Below, piece by piece: positions 1 through 7,111 of a DNA stretch of 64,000 nt. The DNA is taken from contig JAKAEE010000003.1 of assembly GCA_021820065.1 (NCBI GenBank), forward strand, positions 28,555 through 92,554, written 5' to 3'. Positions within the stretch are counted from its first letter, which is position 1. Each line of letters starts with the position of its first letter. A program made the position numbers and the translations under genes. The DNA is from Bacteroidota bacterium (GTDB taxonomy: Bacteria; Bacteroidota; Ignavibacteria; Ignavibacteriales; Melioribacteraceae). The notes beneath the pieces are model-generated. The model was not told the DNA's origin. It saw nothing but the letters and a program-made list of their open reading frames with translations, and made no database searches.

Positions 1-1
1 C

Positions 2-589
2 AAACCATTTGGCGTGCTAACACAATTCACGGATAAAGAAAACCGCGCAACGCTGGGTTCGCTTTTCAAATTTCCGAAAGATGCCGGCCTTGCCGGTAGG
101 CAGGTTTATCCCATAGGCAGGCTCGATCGCGACAGTGAAGGATTGCTGCTGGTAACAAACGACAAAAGTTTAACGGAATATTTGCTCAATCCCCAAAACA
201 AACATGAACGTGAGTATTATGTTCAAGTGGAAGGAATTCCGACTGAAAAAGATTTGGAAAGAATGCGTAGCGGAATTGAATTGAACGACGGCAAAACTCT
301 TCCGGCAAAAGTTAAGTTGATCGATGACCCGGGATTCCCGCCGCGTGTTCCTCCGATCCGCGAACGGAAAAACATTCCGACAAGCTGGATCAGTCTGACT
401 TTAGTTGAAGGACGTAACAGACAAGTTCGAAGAATGACGGCAGCAATTGGTTTCCCGACTCTTAGACTTGTCCGCGTAAGAATCAAAAACATTTTACTTG
501 GTAACTTAAAGTTTGGGGAAGTGAGAGAATTAAACGGACGTGAATTGGAATCATTAAAACAGAAGCGACCCGCAAAGGGCCGCCTCTAG
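2..589 (+). CDS. 23S rRNA pseudouridine synthase, RsuA/RluE family (5' truncated)
   Basis: This enzyme isomerises a specific uridine in 23S rRNA to pseudouridine. The reading frame is open to the left window edge (K-P-F-G before the GTG at 14), so the true start lies outside. The catalytic-Asp motif GRLDRDSEGLLL is present near codon 40 of the visible part, followed by the family motifs LVEGRNRQVRRM and IGFPTLRLVRVRI. About 195 residues are visible, which covers the whole catalytic domain of an RluE-type protein. An S4 domain, if there is one, would lie off the window. RluE is favoured because the protein is short and starts close to the catalytic domain, but RsuA or RluF-like specificity cannot be excluded. 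It converges on the YIP1 gene, with only 6 bases between the two stop codons. Confidence 0.9.
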   Translation, partial: KPFGVLTQFTDKENRATLGSLFKFPKDAGLAGRQVYPIGRLDRDSEGLLLVTNDKSLTEYLLNPQNKHEREYYVQVEGIPTEKDLERMRSGIELNDGKTLPAKVKLIDDPGFPPRVPPIRERKNIPTSWISLTLVEGRNRQVRRMTAAIGFPTLRLVRVRIKNILLGNLKFGEVRELNGRELESLKQKRPAKGRL

Positions 590-595
590 AAAAAA

Positions 596-1426
596 TTATG
601 CACCTGTGAACCATCTTAAAAACGGTAACGCTTTGGCAAGGAAAAACAATAGAAGGCTAAAGCCAATCCACAAACCGAATATCATCGCAAAATATTTTCC
701 TGCACTGTTGGACTTGAACATTTTAGCATAACCTATTGCAACTGCTGCATAAAACCAGATGGAAAAAATATCGGCTTTTGATAAGAGAAATCCGCCGATG
801 GTTGTAGTATCTGCGCCCGTAAAAGCGGCGATGCTGGTTCCGGTCATATATTTATTCATAACGAACGCGGCAATTACCATAACAATTACTTGTAAGACTA
901 TTATGTAGTGAGGTAAACCGTAAGCAACCATCGCTTCTTTGTATGTACCGGTGCCTTTGAGAGCAAATTTTGCGAAGAGAAGAAAAACCCCGGAAACTAC
1001 AAAGAAAACAATAAAAGTAATTATAATAATTGAAACGGCAGAAATTGCAACAGTAGCGGCAGTCAAACCCTGATTAAATCTGTCTCTCATGCCATCAAGC
1101 TGCTGATCTGCTTGGGCTTGAGTTATCTGACCGCTTGCAACCATATTGCTGAATTGCTTTTCAACTTGCTTCATGTTCTTTTCCATGGCTTGCATGCGGA
1201 TGTTCGGATTGCTCATCATTACTATATTGGATAGAAGGGCAACAACCATGATAATCACAAGAGGAATTATCCAATCGGCTGTCTTGGGCGGAAACTTTGA
1301 CATCTTAGAAAAAGTATTTCCAGGTTCGGAAAATAAACCAACTAACTTATCAGTGTGGTTAATTTCGAATTCTTCTGCTTCAACTGAGGACATTTTAGGA
1401 GCTTCTTGGTTCTTTGTTTCTTCCAT
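596..1426 (-). CDS. YIP1 family integral membrane protein
   Basis: This is a 276-residue membrane protein with a soluble N-terminus of about 50 residues and five or six hydrophobic segments (about 52-72, 125-155, 168-192, 210-232 and 245-265). The N-terminal signature (LVGLFSEPGNTFSKMSKFPPKT...DWIIPL) is typical of bacterial YIP1-domain proteins. Their function is not established, and a role in membrane organisation is only suggested by the eukaryotic Yip1 relatives. A charged, Gln-rich amphipathic stretch at about 80-118 separates the first two membrane segments. The start is supported by AAGGAGA seven bases upstream of the ATG. The gene stands alone and is transcribed divergently from tryptophanase. 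Confidence 0.75.
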   Translation of the reverse strand: MEETKNQEAPKMSSVEAEEFEINHTDKLVGLFSEPGNTFSKMSKFPPKTADWIIPLVIIMVVALLSNIVMMSNPNIRMQAMEKNMKQVEKQFSNMVASGQITQAQADQQLDGMRDRFNQGLTAATVAISAVSIIIITFIVFFVVSGVFLLFAKFALKGTGTYKEAMVAYGLPHYIIVLQVIVMVIAAFVMNKYMTGTSIAAFTGADTTTIGGFLLSKADIFSIWFYAAVAIGYAKMFKSNSAGKYFAMIFGLWIGFSLLLFFLAKALPFLRWFTGA

Positions 1427-1590
1427 CTGTTTCTCCTTGATTAGTTATTTATATAGCTGGTGGCTGCTGTATGTAATTTAACAAAAAATATTCAACGAAT
1501 TGAAACAACGATCATAAAAATTTTTAAAAGAGTTATGCGGGATTATTGTAATTTTAAGCCAAAATTAGCTGAAATATCTTTGGAGATTTT

Positions 1591-2961
1591 ATGAAAACCA
1601 TTATTGAGCCTTTCAAAATTAAATCTGTTGAACCGATTAGGTTTACAACTAAAGAAGAACGGACAAAAATTTTAGAAGATGCCGGGTATAACCCGTTTAT
1701 GATTCATGCGGACGATGTGCTGATTGACCTTTTAACCGACAGCGGCACATCGGCAATGAGTTCAGATCAATGGGCGGGAATTATGCGCGGCGACGAATCT
1801 TACGCCGGGGCGAAAAGTTTTTACAGATTCGAATCGGCTGTGAAAAAAATTACCGGTGATGAATTCATTATTCCCACACATCAAGGGAGAGCTTCGGAAA
1901 AAATTCTTTTTTCAATTCTCGGCGGACCGGGAAAATATTTTGCGAGCAACACATTTTTCGATACGACACGTGCAAATATTGAGTTCACAGGCGCAGAAGC
2001 GGTAGACCTTTTGTGTGAAGTTGGAAAACATCCCGAACAGCGAGCGCCGTTCAAAGGCAACATGGATATCGACGCGTTGAAGGCATTCATTCAAAAAGCC
2101 GGCAAAGAAAATATTCCGCTGGTTGTTTTAACTGTTACTAATAATTCAGGTGGCGGTCAGCCCGTGTCAATGCAGAACATTCGCGAAGTGAAAGAAGTCT
2201 GCAAGCAAAACAGCATTCCTCTTTTTCTTGATGCATGCCGGTTTGCGGAGAACGCGTACTTCATTAAGAAACGAGAAAACGGATATGCAGATAAACCTGT
2301 TTTGGAAATTTGTCAAGAGATGTTTTCGTATGCAGACGGATCGACAATGAGCGCAAAGAAAGATGCTCTTGTAAATATCGGCGGATGGCTTTCATTGAAC
2401 GATACAGACCTTGCATTGAAATGCCGGAACCTATTAATAGTAACAGAAGGATTTCCAACTTACGGCGGACTTGCCGGACGCGACCTTGAGGCAATTGCTC
2501 AAGGGTTGGAAGAAATTGTTGATGAACATTATTTGCAGTACAGAATTCGAAGCACAGAATATCTCGGAGAAAAAATCTTAGCTGCGGGCGTTCCAATTAT
2601 CGAGCCGCCGGGAGGTCATGCAATTTATATTGATGCAAAACGATTTCTGCCGCATGTTCCGGCAGAACAGTATCCGGGTCAATCAATCGTTTGCGAACTT
2701 TATGTTGAGGGTGGAATCCGAACTGTTGAAATCGGTAGCGTAATGTTTGGCAAGTACGACAAAAATGGAAAACTTATTCCGGCAATGATGGAGCTTGTCC
2801 GGCTTGCAATCCCTCGCCGCGTTTACACACAAAGTCACATTGATTACGTTGCCGAAGTTGTGATTGACGTTTTTAAGAGAAGAGAAAAGTTGAAAGGATA
2901 TCATATTACGTACGAAGCGCCGATGCTCAGGCATTTTACGGCTCGTTTCAAAAAATTCTGA
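1591..2961 (+). CDS. tnaA: tryptophanase (L-tryptophan indole-lyase)
   Basis: This PLP enzyme cleaves L-tryptophan to indole, pyruvate and ammonia. At 456 residues it is the usual length for the tryptophanase/tyrosine phenol-lyase family. The PLP lysine is K257 in MSAKKDALVNIGG. Three positions that separate the two activities all read as tryptophanase: D124 in FFDTTRAN (Thr in tyrosine phenol-lyase), Ile in RTVEIGS (Arg in tyrosine phenol-lyase), and H448 in MLRHFTARF (Phe in tyrosine phenol-lyase). The start has a GGAG six bases upstream. The DUF4905 gene follows after 16 bases, so read-through is likely. I see no tnaC-like leader peptide or tnaB permease nearby. Indole production is expected from the family knowledge. 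Confidence 0.92.
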   Translation: MKTIIEPFKIKSVEPIRFTTKEERTKILEDAGYNPFMIHADDVLIDLLTDSGTSAMSSDQWAGIMRGDESYAGAKSFYRFESAVKKITGDEFIIPTHQGRASEKILFSILGGPGKYFASNTFFDTTRANIEFTGAEAVDLLCEVGKHPEQRAPFKGNMDIDALKAFIQKAGKENIPLVVLTVTNNSGGGQPVSMQNIREVKEVCKQNSIPLFLDACRFAENAYFIKKRENGYADKPVLEICQEMFSYADGSTMSAKKDALVNIGGWLSLNDTDLALKCRNLLIVTEGFPTYGGLAGRDLEAIAQGLEEIVDEHYLQYRIRSTEYLGEKILAAGVPIIEPPGGHAIYIDAKRFLPHVPAEQYPGQSIVCELYVEGGIRTVEIGSVMFGKYDKNGKLIPAMMELVRLAIPRRVYTQSHIDYVAEVVIDVFKRREKLKGYHITYEAPMLRHFTARFKKF

Positions 2962-2977
2962 GGAAGTCCCGATACTG

Positions 2978-3790
2978 ATGGAAAAACATTTCTCATATAA
3001 ATCACCGCACCAAATTTGGAGAATATTGATCTCCGATTCCGAGAAACTAATTCTCGAAACGCGCGACGTAAAAACCAAAGAAGTTTTTTTTCACTGCTTC
3101 GATATTTGGGACGGCGGCAAAATCTTTTCGGATTTTCAGCTTGAAGACAAATGCTGGGTTGGAATAGAAACGGTTCACAAAGACATTATTTATTTTCACA
3201 AATTTCCCAAGCCGGATTTACCGATCCATGCCGGAATAATTGCATTTGATCTCGCATCACAAAAAATTTTGTGGACGAACAACGAGCTCTCATTTCTGTT
3301 TGCTTACCAAGATAAAATTTACGGATTCAAACAAGGATTTGAAGAGCGCTATTTCTACGAACTTGATTACCTTGATGGAAAACTTACCAAGGAATATGAA
3401 AACGATCACGCAGCAATAAACAAGCTGAAGAACATCGCAAGCAGCGCAAAAGATTGGAGAAGCTATCTCTATCCGGAAATTCTAAAAAGCAACAGCGATG
3501 AAAAAATCAACCGACTGATTAATCAGCAAACCGGTAAGAACGAAACTATCGGCGAAGTAGAATATAATGTTTATAACAGTTATCTTTTCTTCAGCTATCA
3601 TTCAAAGGTTTTTGAAAACAGTCTGATCAACAAATTTTTTGCCGTCGATCTTGATTCCGAAAAAGTTGTTTTTTCAGAAATTCTCAATGCTAACGTTACT
3701 GCAATGTTGACCGATTCGTTCTTCCTTTACAAAAACCTTCTGTTTCTTCTTCGCGAAAAGAATGAGGTAATTGTTTACAAGATAAAGTAA
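2978..3790 (+). CDS. DUF4905-like protein of unknown function
   Basis: This is a 270-residue soluble protein with no signal peptide or membrane segment. The N-terminal half has the pattern I associate with DUF4905 of Bacteroidota: HQIWRILIS, then LILETRDVKTKEVFFHCFDI, then CWVGIE and a later 'HAGIIAFDLASQKILW' repeat. These look like blades of a small beta-propeller, in which 'G..AFDL...K.LW' resembles a PQQ-type blade. The function is unknown, and the DUF assignment is from memory of the family pattern. It lies between tnaA (16 bases upstream) and the AMMECR1 gene (11 bases downstream), so it is probably co-transcribed with both. Confidence 0.6.
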   Translation: MEKHFSYKSPHQIWRILISDSEKLILETRDVKTKEVFFHCFDIWDGGKIFSDFQLEDKCWVGIETVHKDIIYFHKFPKPDLPIHAGIIAFDLASQKILWTNNELSFLFAYQDKIYGFKQGFEERYFYELDYLDGKLTKEYENDHAAINKLKNIASSAKDWRSYLYPEILKSNSDEKINRLINQQTGKNETIGEVEYNVYNSYLFFSYHSKVFENSLINKFFAVDLDSEKVVFSEILNANVTAMLTDSFFLYKNLLFLLREKNEVIVYKIK

Positions 3791-3801
3791 GAGCAAGAAA
3801 A

Positions 3802-4380
3802 ATGGAAATCTCGCTGGAGGAAAAGAAAATCCTTCTTGAGGCAGCGCGCAATTCGATCGAGTTACTTTTTAAAGGCGAAAAAGTTGAAGAGCCGGACTAC
3901 ACGATGCATCCCATCTTTAAAAGTCATGCCGGTGCGTTTGTAACTTTAACGGAGTCCGGCTCGCTTCGTGGTTGCATTGGCTACATTATTTCGGATCAAC
4001 CGTTATGGCAAACGGTTTGTGAAGCGGCGGTGCAGGCATCGCAGAACGATCCGCGCTTTCCATCAGTCCGCAAGTCTGAAATCAAAAATCTTGAAATCGA
4101 AATTTCTATTCTCTCAGAACCTTTTCCGTTAAACAATTATGACGAAATTGAAATCGGGAAGCATGGATTGATACTTAACGAAAAAGGAAGACGCGGGCTG
4201 CTTCTTCCGCAAGTTCCAACAGAACACCATTTGAACCGCGAACAATTCCTTGATGCAATTTGTCAGAAGACCGGTTTTCCGGCGGGATACTGGCGCAAAC
4301 AATTTTTGAACTTGAGCGCGTTTACCGCAACCGTTTTTAGTGAATCGGAAATTAATTCAGAAACAATCAACAGGGGGTGA
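3802..4380 (+). CDS. AMMECR1-domain protein (AmmeMemoRadiSam system protein A)
   Basis: This is a 192-residue AMMECR1-fold protein. The family core LRGCIGYI is at about residues 55-62, and DPRFPSV and LEIEISILSEP follow in the expected order. The C-terminal part contains GLLLPQVPTEHHLNREQFLDAICQK, cut here to its recognisable pieces GLLLPQV and CQKTGFP. The biochemical role is not established. In many bacteria and archaea it occurs with a Memo protein and a radical SAM enzyme. The Memo gene follows with a single base between stop and start, so the two are translationally coupled. No radical SAM gene is present within this operon. Confidence 0.88.
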   Translation: MEISLEEKKILLEAARNSIELLFKGEKVEEPDYTMHPIFKSHAGAFVTLTESGSLRGCIGYIISDQPLWQTVCEAAVQASQNDPRFPSVRKSEIKNLEIEISILSEPFPLNNYDEIEIGKHGLILNEKGRRGLLLPQVPTEHHLNREQFLDAICQKTGFPAGYWRKQFLNLSAFTATVFSESEINSETINRG

Positions 4381-4381
4381 A

Positions 4382-5200
4382 ATGAAAAATGTTAGAGTAG
4401 CCGCTGTGGCGGGAATGTTTTATCCTGCATCTGCAAAAAAGTTGAGCGATGAAATTAAGTTGATGCTTGACCTGAGCAAGCCGGACAAAAAGTTTGAACA
4501 CATTAACGGTATTATCTCTCCGCATGCCGGTTATATTTATTCGGGCAGAACGGCGGCGTATGCTTTTAATGCAGTGGCAGAAAAGAATTATAAAACTGTC
4601 ATCATAATTTCACCAAGTCACCGTGAATATTTTCCCGGCATTTCAATTTATCACGGCGACGCATACGAAACGCCGCTTGGAATTGTTCCTGTTAATAATG
4701 AAGTGAGAGAGAAATTAATTGCGGACAGCAAACTTATTTTCTCCGGCGTTTTAGGACATCGAGCCGAACATGCCGTCGAAGTGCAGATACCGTTTCTGCA
4801 GGTTATCATGAGAGATTTTTCCATCGTGCCGATTGTGATGGGTGATCAAAACAAAGTTTGCGTAAACGAACTTGCCGAAAAGCTTTCGAATGTTATGGAT
4901 GAACAAACTCTTGTTGTTGCCAGTTCCGATTTATCGCACTACTATAAAAAAGCCGAAGCTGATCGGCTGGATTCAGTTGTTGAAAAGAGGATTTCCAATT
5001 TTGATTACGAAGGACTGCAAGCCGATCTGGAAACGGGTAAATGCGAGGCATGCGGCGGCGGGGCAATAGTAGCAATGATGAAAGCGGCAGACATGATCAA
5101 AGCCAAAAACTCTTTGGTGCTTTCGCGGTCGGATTCCGGGGACGTGAGCGGCGATAATTCCCAAGTTGTCGGTTATCTAAGTGCGGCTGTCTTCAATTAA
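4382..5200 (+). CDS. Memo-family protein (AmmeMemoRadiSam system protein B)
   Basis: This 272-residue protein belongs to the Memo family, which is structurally related to extradiol dioxygenases. The putative metal-site residues are visible: SPHAGYIYSGRTA near residue 46, SPSHREYF near 78, HRAEHAVEVQIPFL near 125, and SSDLSHYY near 180. The C-terminal CEACGGGAI contains the conserved Cys. I choose the ATG at 4382 rather than an upstream in-frame codon because it has a strong ribosome-binding site (AGGGGG) that overlaps the end of the AMMECR1 gene. The substrate is unknown for bacterial members. It is the last gene of the tnaA-led transcription unit. Confidence 0.88.
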   Translation: MKNVRVAAVAGMFYPASAKKLSDEIKLMLDLSKPDKKFEHINGIISPHAGYIYSGRTAAYAFNAVAEKNYKTVIIISPSHREYFPGISIYHGDAYETPLGIVPVNNEVREKLIADSKLIFSGVLGHRAEHAVEVQIPFLQVIMRDFSIVPIVMGDQNKVCVNELAEKLSNVMDEQTLVVASSDLSHYYKKAEADRLDSVVEKRISNFDYEGLQADLETGKCEACGGGAIVAMMKAADMIKAKNSLVLSRSDSGDVSGDNSQVVGYLSAAVFN

Positions 5201-5249
5201 TCATTCGGTTTAGTTAGAGCCAATTTCTCCACACCCATAGTAAATATCC

Positions 5250-5280
5250 TTGACGCAAACCGTAAAATATTTTACTTTGC
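5250..5280 (+). promoter_or_regulatory. putative Bacteroidota-type promoter
   Basis: TTGAC at 5250-5254 is followed 20 bases after TTG by TACTTTGC at 5273-5280. This fits the TTG-N(17-23)-TAnnTTTG consensus of Bacteroidota housekeeping promoters. It lies about 50 bases upstream of the start codon at 5329. Confidence 0.5.
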
Positions 5281-5328
5281 TCTCGCCTTCTTAAGTAATG
5301 AAATCAATTAATAAACGTGGAGAGAAGT

Positions 5329-5844
5329 ATGAATAATACTCTACGCAGTTTTTTTGCAATACTTATTCTTGTTGTAATTTTTGATAGTGCCACCGATCAA
5401 AGTGCGTTTGCCCAATCCAGCTTTACCTTTAAAGCGGAGAATAAAACGTTTGTCGCGAAGGAAATGGAAGCGGCATTGGTTGACATGAATAACGAAAAAG
5501 TTATCCAGATACGTGTTGCCAACGCAGACAAAATCGCTTATCTCTATCTCAAATATGCTTCTATAAAAGATATTCCTAGTTCACTCAAATATATTGAACA
5601 TGACGAAGCAAAAGGTAAAAGTTCAGAGTCCGAAATTATTTGGGTTCCAGATGGTCCCGATAACCCGCAGTGGAATTCGGTAAAAGGCAAAACCGTTATT
5701 ACCAAATTTGATTTGGAAAAGAAATTGATTTCCGGAACATTCGAATTCAAGGTTGAAAAGTTTGAATACTCGTCAGAGGGCAATGGCAAGAGACCCAGCA
5801 TGGAAATTGCCGAAGGACAGTTTTCGGATATTCAATATCGTTAA
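5329..5844 (+). CDS. small secreted protein of unknown function
   Basis: This 171-residue protein has an N-terminal signal peptide (hydrophobic core FFAILILVVIF, likely cleavage after AFA near residue 29) and a mature part of about 142 residues rich in beta-strand-forming sequence. I do not recognise the family. Lys and Glu are abundant, and the pattern 'ENKTFVAKEMEAALVDMNNEKVIQIRVANADK' (in pieces) resembles small periplasmic or lipocalin-like domains in Bacteroidota that follow a DUF6252-like plan, but this is only an impression. The ATG at 5329 is preferred over the GTG at 5317 because GGAGAG lies just upstream of it. A promoter-like motif and a strong terminator flank the gene, so it is monocistronic. 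Confidence 0.7.
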   Translation: MNNTLRSFFAILILVVIFDSATDQSAFAQSSFTFKAENKTFVAKEMEAALVDMNNEKVIQIRVANADKIAYLYLKYASIKDIPSSLKYIEHDEAKGKSSESEIIWVPDGPDNPQWNSVKGKTVITKFDLEKKLISGTFEFKVEKFEYSSEGNGKRPSMEIAEGQFSDIQYR

Positions 5845-5872
5845 GAATAAACTTGGTTAACTTTTTTTGATG

Positions 5873-5898
5873 AAGGGCTGAACACTCAGCCCTTTTTT
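5873..5898 (+). terminator. rho-independent terminator
   Basis: A perfect 9-bp stem AAGGGCTGA/TCAGCCCTT with a 4-base loop is followed by a T run (5893-5898). It ends the transcript of the secreted-protein gene and abuts the 3' end of the convergent hydrolase gene. Confidence 0.9.
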
Positions 5899-6967
5899 AT
5901 TTGTATGCAGCTTTCTCCAAATCTTTTAACGAATGAAACGGAAAAGGAGGATTAAGATACTCGGCTAAGAATTTGTAAATCTTCATTCGTGTTTCCTTTG
6001 CTAGTTTCGTATCGATTCTATCGAAACTGTGTCCGCCAGGCGCATCTTTGAAAATTTCGTAATCGAATTTTTTCCCTGCCGCTTTGAGTGCTTCAATTAA
6101 ATGTTCAACCTCAACAGCATAAACATCGTCGTCGTTTGTGTCGGTGTGAATAAGCAAAGGAGTTTTGAGATCGGCAACGTGAGTAACCGGTGAACGTTTC
6201 CTGTATTCATTCACATCTTGAATGACGGTTTTCCCAATGTGGTATTTAGCCGAAAATTCTTTTTCATATTCCTCGCCGTGCACACCCATCCGCATAATCA
6301 AATCGCTTACCGGGACCCCGGCAAAGGCGACTTTGTAATCATTGGGATGCTGAAAAATGTCCATCAGCGCAATCAATCCGCCGTGACTCCAACCTACTAC
6401 ACCAACGCGGTCTTTATCGACTATATCGTAATTCTCGATTATCCACGTGCGGCTTGCATTGTTGTCGTCAACCTCCAGTCCGCCGTAATCAATTTTTTCA
6501 TAAAAACTTTGTCCATAACCAGTGCTGCCGCGGTATTCCGGCGCAACTACAATGTAACCTTGCGCCATCATTTCGCGAATGATGTGAGTATGATACGTAG
6601 TAAAATCAGCATGAACACCGCCATGAGGCAAAACAATCAACGGATATTTCTTGCTTCGGTCAATTTTTGTTGGGATGAAAACGTACGCCCAAAACTTAAC
6701 CGGATTTTTTGCGCCCATTGCTGTGGGATTCGGAACGTTGGCAGGCGGCGGACCGACGATAAACACTTTGTCGATGTTAGCTACGTCGCCGACTTTGTTG
6801 TACCACTGAATATCGTCAATTGCTTTTGCAAGCTGATCGAGTCGGTGGTCCAAAGCGTCAAATTTCTTTTCAATCAATTCTTTGCTGCCGCTCTCTTGGG
6901 AATAAGCCAAGCTCGTAATCAATGCAGTCGCCAGCATAAAAACTTTAACTTGATTAAGCCGTCTCAT
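5897..6967 (-). CDS. secreted alpha/beta hydrolase, prolyl oligopeptidase (S9)-like
   Basis: This is a 356-residue exported serine hydrolase. After a signal peptide (core VFMLATALITSLAYS) and a short helical linker, the hydrolase fold carries the nucleophile in GWSHGG near residue 195, the acid in HTDTNDDDV near 280, and the histidine in GGHSF near 318. The oxyanion segment is LPHGGVHADF. This pattern matches the catalytic domain of S9 peptidases (dipeptidyl or acylaminoacyl peptidases), but the N-terminal beta-propeller is absent, so an esterase role is equally possible. The ATG at 6967 is chosen because GGAG lies six bases upstream. The ATG at 6979 overlaps that site. It is divergent from thrA. 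Confidence 0.85.
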   Translation of the reverse strand: MRRLNQVKVFMLATALITSLAYSQESGSKELIEKKFDALDHRLDQLAKAIDDIQWYNKVGDVANIDKVFIVGPPPANVPNPTAMGAKNPVKFWAYVFIPTKIDRSKKYPLIVLPHGGVHADFTTYHTHIIREMMAQGYIVVAPEYRGSTGYGQSFYEKIDYGGLEVDDNNASRTWIIENYDIVDKDRVGVVGWSHGGLIALMDIFQHPNDYKVAFAGVPVSDLIMRMGVHGEEYEKEFSAKYHIGKTVIQDVNEYRKRSPVTHVADLKTPLLIHTDTNDDDVYAVEVEHLIEALKAAGKKFDYEIFKDAPGGHSFDRIDTKLAKETRMKIYKFLAEYLNPPFPFHSLKDLEKAAYK

Positions 6968-7111
6968 TTTTATCTCCATCTGTTAAGATTCTTTACACTA
7001 GAATTCTCTAATGATCCGTATATAAATTAACGCTCAAATCCTTCCTGTTCCAATATTTTTTTAGTATCATGCGAACCAAATTTCAGACATTTCTTTAATT
7101 CCAGAATAATT

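Noticed and set aside
1575..1582. TATCTTTG as a promoter element for tryptophanase
   Set aside because: It matches TAnnTTTG but lies 9 bases from the start codon and overlaps the ribosome-binding site, leaving no room for a leader.
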